Source: Halorubrum sp. CBA1229 (GTDB taxonomy: Archaea > Halobacteriota > Halobacteria > Halobacteriales > Haloferacaceae). Taken from it: DNA of 64,000 bases. Position numbers and translations under genes: made by a program. This document shows, in pieces, positions 51,026 to 58,510 of the stretch (the stretch's first letter is position 1; every line of letters starts with the position of its first letter). The stretch is taken from contig NZ_CP054585.1 of assembly GCF_003721435.2 (NCBI RefSeq), positions 2,728,001 through 2,792,000 on the forward strand, given 5' to 3'. The notes under the pieces were generated by a model, which was given only the letters and a program-made list of their open reading frames with translations, had not been told where the DNA came from and searched no databases.

Positions 51026-51745
51026 ATGCGACTCGCACGCCTGCTCACGCCGGACGGGCCGGTCTTCGGACGCTACGAGGACGGGACAATCGTCGCGGAC
51101 GACGGCCGCTACGAGGTCGGCCGCGACGGGCGGCTCCTCCCGCCCTGCGACCCGAGCGCGCTCTACTGCGTCGGGCGGAACTACGTCGAGACGCTCGACC
51201 AGATGGCGTACGAGCGCCCGGAGGAGCCGGACTTCTTCATCAAGCCGCCGGCGAGCCTGCTCGCGCACGGCGAGCCGATCGCGTACCCCGACTGGACCGA
51301 CGAGCTGACGTACGCCGGCGAGCTCGTCGCCGTCATCGACGAGCGCTGCCGCGACCTCGACCCCGAGGACGTCCTGGAGGTCGTCCGCGGCTACACGATC
51401 ATGAACGACGTCGACGCACTCGACCAGCAGGGCCGGACCGCGCGGAAGGCGTTCGACGGCTCCGCGCCCCTCGGGCCGTGGATCGAGACGGACGTCGACC
51501 CGACGAACCTCGACATCTCGACGACGGTCGGCGGGGAACAGCGCCAGGACGCCAACACCGAGCTGATGCTGTTCGGGCCCCACGAGATCGTCTCGTACCT
51601 CTCCGAGCGGTTCACGTTCGAGCCCGGCGACTGCGTCGCCTTCGGCAGCCCGGCGAACCCCGGGCTCGTCGAGCCCGGCGAGCGCGTCGAGATCACCTAC
51701 GAGGGCGTCGGGACGCTCTCGAACCGAGTCGTCGACAGGGAGTAG
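51026..51745 (+). CDS. Fumarylacetoacetate hydrolase (FAH) family protein
   Basis: 239 residues. The FAH fold is read from ALYCVGRNYVETLDQMAYERPEEPDFFIKPPASLLAHGEPIAYPDWTDELTYAGELVAVIDERCRDLDPEDVLEVVRGYTIMNDVDALDQQGRTARKAFDGSAPLGPWIET. Metal ligands E-x-E-D (TYAGELVAVI region and NDVDALD) appear to be present, and the C-terminus FEPGDCVAFGSPANPGLVEPGERVEITYEGVGTLSNRV is typical. Family members cleave C-C bonds or isomerise keto acids in aromatic or sugar breakdown. It ends before the structured intergenic element. The start ATG at 51026 is preceded by a cgccttttcgacgcc promoter-like run. Confidence 0.88.
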   Translation: MRLARLLTPDGPVFGRYEDGTIVADDGRYEVGRDGRLLPPCDPSALYCVGRNYVETLDQMAYERPEEPDFFIKPPASLLAHGEPIAYPDWTDELTYAGELVAVIDERCRDLDPEDVLEVVRGYTIMNDVDALDQQGRTARKAFDGSAPLGPWIETDVDPTNLDISTTVGGEQRQDANTELMLFGPHEIVSYLSERFTFEPGDCVAFGSPANPGLVEPGERVEITYEGVGTLSNRVVDRE

Positions 51746-51770
51746 GTGCGAAGTTCGAGGAACCCATTTA

Positions 51771-52202
51771 AAAAGACGCGGTTGGCGTGCGCCTGCTCGC
51801 GCGCCGAAGGGCGCGAGCAGACCGCACGAGGGAGTCGGACCGGCGCAGCCGCGCCGGTCCGACGAGGCTGGGGAGGCGTGAGGTGCTGTGCGGGGCGGGA
51901 CTCAAAGGAGCAGGCGTGAGGCGGGCGCAGGCGTTCACGAGAGCTTTGCTCTCGTGAGCCAATCAGAACGCGGAGCGTTCTGATGACGACGTAAGCACTG
52001 CAGGGAGCGAACGAAGTGAGCGACCGAAGCGCGTGGTTCGAAACGGCTTCGCCGTTTCGTCATCGCCGAAAATCTCTGATTTCCGGCTAGCAGTCAGAAT
52101 CCGATGGATTCTGACGACATCACGAAAGGCGCAGAGCGCCTTTCGAACGACAGCGAACGTGCGCCCGCCTCACGGCTGGGGCTTTGGACGTGTTCGCTGT
52201 CG
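51771..52202. other. Structured intergenic element of seven hairpins (possible ncRNA or repeat element)
   Basis: In the gap between the FAH and DUF418 genes (51746-52256), seven inverted repeats: arms at 51793-51802/51811-51820 (10 bp), 51834-51846/51851-51863 (13 bp), 51935-51944/51948-51957 (10 bp), 51962-51971/51975-51984 (10 bp), 52039-52047/52051-52059 (9 bp), 52093-52102/52106-52115 (10 bp), 52123-52132/52136-52145 (10 bp), all perfect, loops of 3-8 bases. Two longer pairings (51915-51929 with 52160-52174; 52148-52158 with 52192-52202) also exist. No convincing protein frame. An atttaaaaag box sits just upstream (51768-51777). Confidence 0.6.
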
Positions 52203-52256
52203 ATCCAGTATCGATTATTTATAAGTGAGCCGCTGGAGTACAGCCCGGGAATCTGA

Positions 52257-53477
52257 TTAGTCCGGATTTCTCATGGGCTGCCGTTCGCCGTACGTCAGGG
52301 TCCGCCAGACCCACTCGACGGGGCCGAACCGATAGCGCTTGAGCCACGCCACCGACAGCACCACCTGCACGACCCAGATCGCGAGGACGATCCCGTACTG
52401 CTCGACGCGGGTCACGGAGCCGAACAGGCCGAGGCCGTGGCCGTAGAAGATCGAGGTCGCGAGCACGGTCTGGAGCAGGTAGTTCGTGAAGGCGGTCCGA
52501 CCGACGGCGGCGAAGGTCCTCGTCACCGGCCCCTCCGGGCGCCGCTTCGCGTACAGCATGACGAGCCCGAGGTAGCCGCCGGCGACGAGGAGGCTCCCGA
52601 CGTAGTTGAACTGCCGCCAGTACAGCGCGGCGCCCGCGCTCCAGTCGTTGGCCTCGATGTAGGCGACGCCGGCGACGACGATCGCGACGCCGACGACCCC
52701 GCCGGCGACGAGTCGTTTATAAAACCCCGCCGAGCGCTCGCCGGTCAGCACGCCCCAGCGGTACAGCGCCATCCCGAGGAGCATCACGCCGCCGATCCGC
52801 CAGAAGCTGGAGCCGATGAAGCCGGTCGTCTGCCGCTGGAACGAGGCGGAGACGCGGTGGTCCATCTGCGCCAGCCAGCCGCTCCGATAGGTCGCCACCT
52901 CCTGACGCAACGCGGCCTCGCTCGGCGCCCACTGGGACGCGATCGCGTCGCCGCCGATGCTGACCGCGGCGAACAGCTCCGTGGCGGGGACGAACAGGAG
53001 GAAGATCCCGCCGAGCGCCGCGAGCCGCGTCGCGTCCAGGTCGCGGAGCGAGATCAGGAACAGCCCCGTGAACCCGTAGGCGACGAGGATGTCGCCGTAC
53101 CACAGCAGGTACGCGTGCATGAGCCCGATCGCGATGAGGGCCGCGGTCCGCCGGTAGTGGAGCCGGACCGCGTCCTGGCCCTTCTCCTCTTTGCTGTCGA
53201 CGAACAGCAGGACCCCGGCGCCGAACAGCGCCGAGAACAGCGTGATGAGCTTCGACTGCGCGAACACGTGGCCGGCGAACCACGCCCAGTAGTTCGCGCC
53301 CGTGAAGTCGCCGTAGGCGGCGGCGTCCGCGTAGACGGTGGGGTTCAACAGGCTCGCCTCCGGCATCGCGAACACCCAGACGTTGATGAGCAAGATTCCG
53401 AGGAGGGCGAAGCCTCTGAGCGCGTCGAGGCTGACGATGCGTTCGGAGGGGGGCGTCGGACCGGCGTCGCGTGTCAC
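52257..53477 (-). CDS. DUF418 family membrane protein
   Basis: 406 residues from a GTG at 53477. The start is VTRDAGPTPPSERIVSLDALRGFALLGILLINVWVFAMPEAS, the conserved DUF418/acyltransferase-like opening (SLDALRGFALLGILLIN). About nine membrane segments follow, with YRRTAALIAIGLMHAYLLWYGDILVAYGFTGLFLI and the C-terminal DUF418 block VGRTAFTNYLLQTVLATSIFYGHGLGLFG and WLKRYRFGPVEWVWRTLTYGE, which is typical. The role is unknown; similar proteins are linked to transport or lipid metabolism. Inside the gene, a gtttataaaacc run (52713-52724) encodes GFYKRL with AT-rich codons unlike its neighbours. Confidence 0.88.
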   Translation of the reverse strand: MTRDAGPTPPSERIVSLDALRGFALLGILLINVWVFAMPEASLLNPTVYADAAAYGDFTGANYWAWFAGHVFAQSKLITLFSALFGAGVLLFVDSKEEKGQDAVRLHYRRTAALIAIGLMHAYLLWYGDILVAYGFTGLFLISLRDLDATRLAALGGIFLLFVPATELFAAVSIGGDAIASQWAPSEAALRQEVATYRSGWLAQMDHRVSASFQRQTTGFIGSSFWRIGGVMLLGMALYRWGVLTGERSAGFYKRLVAGGVVGVAIVVAGVAYIEANDWSAGAALYWRQFNYVGSLLVAGGYLGLVMLYAKRRPEGPVTRTFAAVGRTAFTNYLLQTVLATSIFYGHGLGLFGSVTRVEQYGIVLAIWVVQVVLSVAWLKRYRFGPVEWVWRTLTYGERQPMRNPD

Positions 53478-53578
53478 GAGTTGGCTCCGAGGAGGGACTG
53501 CAGGACCGAATAGGTTCGGATAGCGGGAGCGGCCGACGCGACGAACTGACTCGTGTGACGGACCGGCCGACGACCCGC

Positions 53579-54649
53579 TCAGTCCAGCCTGACGGCCTCG
53601 CCGCGCTCCGAGGACCGGTAGATCGCGTCGATGACGCGCTGGACGGAGAGCGCCTCGTCGACCGTGTTGATCGCGGGCGCCTCGCCCGCCGCGACCGCTT
53701 CGAGGAAGGTCGATTGCTCGGCGGCGTGGCTGTCGCCCTCGCGGGTCTCGACCTCGGCGTCGGAGAAGTGGTGCTGGTCGTCGTCGAAGGATCTCGCCTC
53801 GTGGATCGTGAGCTCGTCGCTGCCGCGATCGAACGTCGCGCCCGCCTCGGTCCCCCGGATCACGAACTCGTCGTTCGTCGGGCGGTTCGTCGCCCACGCG
53901 ACCTCCAGCGACACCGTGTTGCCGTTTTCGTCGCGAATGAACGCCGACGCGGAGTCCTCCACGTCGAACCCGTCGGCGCCGTTGTCGTCGCCCCACATGT
54001 GGACGAACGAGTAGTCGTCGCGGTTCCCGAACTCGGAGCGGGTCTGGCCCGACACCTCGACGACCTCCGGGTGGTCGAGGAAGTACAGCGCCAGGTCGAT
54101 GGCGTGGACGCCGATATCGATGAGCGCGCCGCCGCCGGCGACCTCGTTCGAGGTGAACCACGAGCCGCGGCCGGGGACCCCGCGGCGCCGGACGTAGTTC
54201 GCCTCGACGTGGGTCGTCTCGCCGAACCGCCCCTCGTTCTGGTACCCCTTGATCACCTGCACCGGCTCCGCGAACCGGTTGTTGAACCCGACCATACAGA
54301 ACCCCTCGGCCTCGCGGGCGGCCGCGGCGATACGCTCCGCGCTCTCGACGGTGTGCGCGAGCGGCTTCTCCAGGAGCACGTCGAGGCCGGCCTCGAGCGC
54401 CGAGGTCGCGTACTCCTCGTGGAACCGGTTCGGCGTCGTGATCAGGACCGCGTCGCACTCCTCGTAGAGGTCCGCCTCGCTCTCGTAGGCGTGGACGCCG
54501 AACTCCTCGTGGAACCGCCGTCGAGCGTCGGCGTCGATGTCCATGCCGCCGACGAGGTTCGCGCCGCGTTCGCTCAGCTTCGTCGCGTGGTGGGTGCCGA
54601 TGCCGCCGAGCCCGACGATGCCGACGGCGACGTCGTTCGCGTGAGTCAT
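53579..54649 (-). CDS. Gfo/Idh/MocA family oxidoreductase
   Basis: 356 residues. Rossmann fold with VAVGIVGLGGIGTHHATKLSERGANLVGGMDIDADARRRF and the diagnostic EKP motif in LDVLLEKPLAHTVESAERIA. Then the C-terminal sheet domain with GGGALIDIGVHAIDLALYFL (conserved Asp and His of the active site) and a metal-free catalytic site. It oxidises or epimerises sugars, inositols or related polyols with NAD(P). It neighbours a ThDP enzyme and a TIM-barrel isomerase, a trio that resembles the myo-inositol catabolic set iolG-iolD-iolE. The 102-base gap to DUF418 includes no gene. Confidence 0.9.
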   Translation of the reverse strand: MTHANDVAVGIVGLGGIGTHHATKLSERGANLVGGMDIDADARRRFHEEFGVHAYESEADLYEECDAVLITTPNRFHEEYATSALEAGLDVLLEKPLAHTVESAERIAAAAREAEGFCMVGFNNRFAEPVQVIKGYQNEGRFGETTHVEANYVRRRGVPGRGSWFTSNEVAGGGALIDIGVHAIDLALYFLDHPEVVEVSGQTRSEFGNRDDYSFVHMWGDDNGADGFDVEDSASAFIRDENGNTVSLEVAWATNRPTNDEFVIRGTEAGATFDRGSDELTIHEARSFDDDQHHFSDAEVETREGDSHAAEQSTFLEAVAAGEAPAINTVDEALSVQRVIDAIYRSSERGEAVRLD

Positions 54650-54727
54650 GGACGGGATTCACAACGAATGTTGTTAAGGTTCACGCTCCGATTCGTAGAG
54701 GCGATATCGCCCCGAAGCGCCTCCTCG

Positions 54728-56479
54728 TCACCGATCCCGCGTCATCCACTCGCTCGCCTGCGGTTCCCCTGGGTCCGTGACGACCTCGACGAGCGCGGGC
54801 CCGTCGCGGCGCCGGGCGGCGTCCACCGCGTCGCCGACCGCGTCTCGGTCGGTCACGCGCTCCGCGGGGACGCCCATCCCGGACGCGACGCGCACGAGGT
54901 CGAGCCCCGCGTCCGCCCAGCCGTACGCGCCCTCGGAGAAGCCGTACGACCGCGACGCCTCCTCGCTGATGATCGCGTAGTCGTCGTTGTTGAGCGCGAC
55001 GACCGTGACGTCGATCCCCTCCGCGGCGAGCGTGTGCAGCTCGTGGACGCACATCATGAGCCCGCCGTCGCCGGTGAGCGCGACCACGTCGCGGCCGGGG
55101 TTCGCGAGCTTCGCGCCGATCGCCGACGGCAGGCCGGTCCCCATCGTCGCCCACGAGCCGGGGTTGACGTACGAGCGGGGGCCCGCCGCCGCGAAGGAGA
55201 CGAGCGTCCAGAGCCGGAAGCCGCCGGCGTCGGCCGTGACGACCGTCTCCTCGGGAAGCGCCTCGCGAACCTCGCGGAGGACTTCGACGGATCGGAGTGG
55301 GTCGGCGGAATCGCGGTCGCTCGCGAGCGCCGCGAACCGCTCCTCGTCGGCGGATCTGACCGCCTCGGCGCGGTCGGCGCCTCGGAGTGCCGGTGATGCC
55401 GGATCTCCCCCGTCGAGCCGGTCATCGAGCGCCCGGAGGAACCGGTCCGCGTCGGCGACGATCCCGAGCTCGGTCTCGTAGCCGAATCCAACGTCGTCGC
55501 CGTCGAGGGTGACGTGGACGAGCCGGTCCGGCATCGACACGGACCACGAGGCGGTCGCGACCGCGTCGAGGTCGGATCCGACGACGAGCCCGATGTCGGC
55601 TGCGGCGAGCAGCTCCCGGAGCGCCGTGCTCGACCCCCCGCAGAGGACCCCGGCGGAGAGCGGGTGCGTCTCCGGGAACACCCCCTTTCCTTTATACGTG
55701 GTCACGACCGGGGCGTCGAGCGCCGCCGCGACCGATCGGAGCGCGTCGCTCGCGCCGGCGCGTCGCACGCCTCCGCCCGCGATGATTACCGGGACGTCGG
55801 CGTCGACGAGGCGTTCCGCGGCGCGGTCGACGGCGTCGTCGGGGGGCGCCGGCGGCGCGCTCGGCGAGCGCTCGCCGACCGACGGCTGGGGCGTCCGGCT
55901 CGCGAGGACGTCCTTCGGGATCCCGACGCGGACCGGGCCTTGCGGATGCTCGCGGGCGACGCGGATCGCGTCGGCGACCGCGGGAACCGCGCCCGCGGGT
56001 GAGTCGACGAGGACGTTCTCCTTGACGACCGTGTCGTACGTCTCTGGCGGCGTCTCGTGGATCCCGTCGCCGCCGCGGACCTCCCGTTCGGTCTCGACGG
56101 CGAGGTGGAGGAGGGGGACGCAGTCGTTCAGGGCGTTCTTCAGCCCGTTCATCGCGTTCATATCTCCCGGCCCGGGGACGACCACCGTGGCCGCCATCGC
56201 CCCGGGCTCGCTCGTCTCGGCGTACCCCCACGCCTGGTGGGTGACCGCCGTCTCGTGACGCGCGACGACGAACCCCGCGTCCCGGTCCGCGAGCGCCTGG
56301 TTGAGCGGGAGCGTCTGCTTCCCGGGGATCCCGAAGGCGACGTCGATCCCGCGGGCGAGCATGCGGTCGACGACCGCCTCGGCGACGGTCGGCGCCTCGC
56401 CCGCGCCCGGCTCCGTACCGGTCGAGGGCTCGTCGCCGGACGATGGATCGTCGCCGGACGGGGACTCGTCGGTGACCAT
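54728..56479 (-). CDS. Thiamine diphosphate-dependent enzyme (acetolactate synthase-like)
   Basis: 583 residues from an ATG at 56479. N-terminal Pyr domain with the catalytic Glu in VVARHETAVTHQAWGYAE, central domain VPVIIAGGGVRRAGASDALRSVAAALDAPVVTTYKGKGVFPETHPLSAGV, and C-terminal PP domain with the ThDP motif ALTGDGGLMMCVHELHTLAAEGIDVTVVALNNDDYAIISEE (GDG...NN). It decarboxylates or hydrolyses a 2-keto compound; related to acetolactate synthase, benzoylformate decarboxylase and IolD. The first 35 residues are acidic and low complexity. It is divergent from the TIM-barrel gene, whose product may act on the same pathway. Confidence 0.9.
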   Translation of the reverse strand: MVTDESPSGDDPSSGDEPSTGTEPGAGEAPTVAEAVVDRMLARGIDVAFGIPGKQTLPLNQALADRDAGFVVARHETAVTHQAWGYAETSEPGAMAATVVVPGPGDMNAMNGLKNALNDCVPLLHLAVETEREVRGGDGIHETPPETYDTVVKENVLVDSPAGAVPAVADAIRVAREHPQGPVRVGIPKDVLASRTPQPSVGERSPSAPPAPPDDAVDRAAERLVDADVPVIIAGGGVRRAGASDALRSVAAALDAPVVTTYKGKGVFPETHPLSAGVLCGGSSTALRELLAAADIGLVVGSDLDAVATASWSVSMPDRLVHVTLDGDDVGFGYETELGIVADADRFLRALDDRLDGGDPASPALRGADRAEAVRSADEERFAALASDRDSADPLRSVEVLREVREALPEETVVTADAGGFRLWTLVSFAAAGPRSYVNPGSWATMGTGLPSAIGAKLANPGRDVVALTGDGGLMMCVHELHTLAAEGIDVTVVALNNDDYAIISEEASRSYGFSEGAYGWADAGLDLVRVASGMGVPAERVTDRDAVGDAVDAARRRDGPALVEVVTDPGEPQASEWMTRDR

Positions 56480-56609
56480 ACTTCGAGGTCGACGGAGCGG
56501 ATGTTGAAACCTTCGGCGAGGCGGAATACGGGGCGCCGGCGTGGGGGTCAGTATCGACGCGACGGCGAGTGATCCGAACGGATACGTCGCTGGCCGAGTG
56601 AGTGGGGAC

Positions 56610-57374
56610 ATGGTCGAGATCGCGGTTCAGTTGTACTCGCTTCGATCGCTCGACGCGCCGCTTCCGGACCTTCTCGACCGCGTGGGGGAGGCCGGCTACG
56701 ACGGGGTCGAGTTCGCCTATCGGGCGCGCGAGTCGCCGGTCGGGGACGTGCTCGCCGCCCTCGATCGGAACGGGCTCGACGCCGCGTCCGCGCACGTCCC
56801 GATCGAGGCGTTGGAGGACGTTCCGGCCGAGTGGCTGGAAGGGGAGTTCGAAGAGACGCTCGACCTGTACGATCGACTCGGCGTCGACACCCTCGTCGTC
56901 CCCTGGCTCGACCCGGAGCACTTCGAGAGCGCCGCCGCGATCGACGCGGCCGCGGCGCGGCTAGACGACCTCGCGTCCGCGCTCGACGCCGAGGGGATCC
57001 GGTTCGCGTACCACAACCACGATCAGGAGTTCGCGACTCTCGACGGCGCTCCCGCGTTCGAACGGCTGATCGACCGAACCCACGGTTCCGTCGGCTTCGA
57101 GGTCGACGTCGGCTGGGCACTCGCCGGCGGTGCGGACCCCGCAGCGCTGATCGACGACCACGCCGACCGGATCACGCACGTTCACGCCGCGGACGTCGAC
57201 GTCGCCCGCGGCGAATCGGTCGGGCTCGGCGACGGCGACGTGGACCTCGACGCGGTCGTCGCGAGCGCGCGGAACGCCGACGCGGAGTGGCTCGTCTACG
57301 AGCACGACGACCCCTCGGACCCGATCGCGTCGATCGAGCAGGGGGCTGACGCGCTCCGAAGGGCGCTGCGCTGA
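56610..57374 (+). CDS. Sugar phosphate isomerase/epimerase (TIM barrel, AP endonuclease family 2)
   Basis: 254 residues from an ATG at 56610. The xylose-isomerase-like TIM barrel reads MVEIAVQLYSLRSLDAPLPDLLDRVGEAGYDGVEFAY, with metal-binding and catalytic residues in IRFAYHNHDQEFATLDGAPAFERLIDRTHGSVGFEVDVGWALAGGADPAALIDDHADRITHVHAADV (His, Asp, His of HVHAAD). Family members include IolE, IolH, hydroxypyruvate isomerase and related enzymes. It lies divergent from the ThDP gene, only 130 bases between the starts. Substrate not assignable. A second in-frame ATG at 56541 would give an improbable lead. Confidence 0.9.
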   Translation: MVEIAVQLYSLRSLDAPLPDLLDRVGEAGYDGVEFAYRARESPVGDVLAALDRNGLDAASAHVPIEALEDVPAEWLEGEFEETLDLYDRLGVDTLVVPWLDPEHFESAAAIDAAAARLDDLASALDAEGIRFAYHNHDQEFATLDGAPAFERLIDRTHGSVGFEVDVGWALAGGADPAALIDDHADRITHVHAADVDVARGESVGLGDGDVDLDAVVASARNADAEWLVYEHDDPSDPIASIEQGADALRRALR

Positions 57375-57504
57375 GCGCGATGATCCCGGGATCGATGGGC
57401 TCGACAGGGTCAGACCGCGCTCCGCCCGCCCTCGCACCTGAAAGCGTGAGAGACGGGGGAGAACCGCCCGAGGGGTCTTCCGCTGGCCGGGACCACACAC
57501 GTAG

Positions 57505-57514
57505 CTACTTTACT
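57505..57514 (+). promoter_or_regulatory. TATA box for the DUF5789-adk unit
   Basis: ctactttact is centred 27 bases before the ATG at 57536, favouring that start over the ATG at 57527. Confidence 0.5.
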
Positions 57515-57535
57515 ACTCAGTGTCATATGTCTTGT

Positions 57536-57826
57536 ATGCGTTTACCAGAGACACGCGATCTGTTCGCACGGAAACTCCAGTTTCCGGCGTCACGGGATAC
57601 GGTGCTAGAGACGGTGGGGAGCACGGAGCTCTCACCTCCGGACGGGGAGGCCACGACGATCCGGACGGTCATCGAGCGGTCCGAGGTGGAGGAGTTCGCG
57701 TCGGCCGACGACCTCTACGACACGTTGATGACGCGGGTCGGAGCGCAGTTCATCGGACGCCGGTACTACGACGACCGCGGCGGGATGCCGCAGCAGGCCG
57801 ACGACGAGAGCGAGGTGAGCTTCTGA
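57536..57826 (+). CDS. Small haloarchaeal protein, DUF5789-like
   Basis: 96 residues, beginning MRLPETRDLFARKLQFPASRDTVLETVGSTELSPPDGEATTIRTVIERSEVEEFASADDLYDTLMTRVGAQFIGRRYYDDRGGMPQQADD. A compact alpha/beta protein with an acidic Asp/Glu tail. I recall this as a haloarchaeal DUF5789 family, unverified. The sequence DTLMTRVG...IGRRYYDDRGG is conserved-looking, but no activity is known. It shares one base of its stop codon with the start of the adenylate-kinase-like gene, so they are strongly coupled. Might be a regulator or partner of that protein. Confidence 0.75.
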   Translation: MRLPETRDLFARKLQFPASRDTVLETVGSTELSPPDGEATTIRTVIERSEVEEFASADDLYDTLMTRVGAQFIGRRYYDDRGGMPQQADDESEVSF

Positions 57827-58380
57827 TGGCGGTCACGCTGGTGTCGGGAGTCACCGGTGTCGGGCTCTCCAGCGTCTGTCAGGCGGTTCGGCGCGGACTC
57901 GGAGAGGAGTACAGGCTGATTAACTTCGGAGACGTGATGCTCGAACAGGCCGCGACGAGCGGGATCACGACCGAACGGAAAGAACTCGGTGAGCTCTCTC
58001 AAACGCAGACGCGCCGCCTCCAGCGTCGCGCGGGGGAGTTCGTCGCCGAAGAGGCGGAAACCGCGGACATTCTCCTCTCGACGCACCTGGCGGTCGAAAC
58101 GTCGGCCGGGTACATCCAGGGGCTGCCAGTCGAAGTGCTCCACGACGTTTCGCCGACCGCGTTCGTCCTCGTGGAGGCGGAGCCGGAGACGATTCTCGAA
58201 CGCCGACGGGAAAGCGACCGCGAAACGCGGGCGGCCACCGAGCGCAAGATCTCCTTCGAGCAGGACCTCAACCGGTCCGCCGCGCTCCAGTACGCGCGCG
58301 ACCAGAACGCGCCCGTTCGGTTCATCGAAAACGAGGGCGATATCCAAGAGGCCGCCGAGCGCATGGCCGAGACGTTGTGA
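57826..58380 (+). CDS. Archaeal-type adenylate kinase-like protein lacking the P-loop lysine
   Basis: 184 residues. It follows archaeal AdkA throughout: MAVTLVSGVTGVGLSSVCQAVRRGLGEEYRLINFGDVMLEQAATSG, LLSTHLAVETSAGYIQGLPVEVL, FVLVEAEPETILERRRESDRETRAATERKISFEQDLNRSAALQYA and VRFIENEGDI. In AdkA the P-loop is GxPGVGKTT; here residues 8-16 read GVTGVGLSS, so the invariant Lys is Leu14. The family fold is intact but canonical phosphoryl transfer is questionable. It might be a non-catalytic or differently acting nucleotide-binding protein. It is translationally coupled to the DUF5789-like gene. Confidence 0.8.
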   Translation: MAVTLVSGVTGVGLSSVCQAVRRGLGEEYRLINFGDVMLEQAATSGITTERKELGELSQTQTRRLQRRAGEFVAEEAETADILLSTHLAVETSAGYIQGLPVEVLHDVSPTAFVLVEAEPETILERRRESDRETRAATERKISFEQDLNRSAALQYARDQNAPVRFIENEGDIQEAAERMAETL

Positions 58381-58431
58381 CCGGGTGACTCCGGTCGGTC
58401 CTCCTCGCGGGACCGGACCGACCGTAGACGA

Positions 58432-58510
58432 CTCCGCGACGTCGGCGACCGCTACTCTGCGACGTCGACAACCGCGATTCCGCGACGTCGGCGACCGCTA
58501 CTCCGCGACG
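58432..58510. repeat. 23-base tandem repeat, 3.4 copies, ending in the XPB gene stop
   Basis: Units ctccgcgacgtcggcgaccg-cta, ctctgcgacgtcgacaaccg-cga, ttccgcgacgtcggcgaccg-cta, then a partial ctccgcgacg, starting at 58432, 58455, 58478 and 58501, so exact 23-base spacing. The last, partial copy overlaps the end of the helicase gene (its TAG stop is at 58498-58500). Confidence 0.85.

Noticed and set aside
51771-52202. RNase P RNA or SRP RNA
   Set aside because: The hairpins are simple and serial, and I do not find the conserved core sequences expected for these RNAs, so I do not name it.
57640-57826. Frameshift linking the DUF5789-like gene to the adenylate-kinase-like gene
   Set aside because: Both genes have intact ends and starts with a standard TGATG overlap, so coupling and not a broken fusion is the simplest reading.
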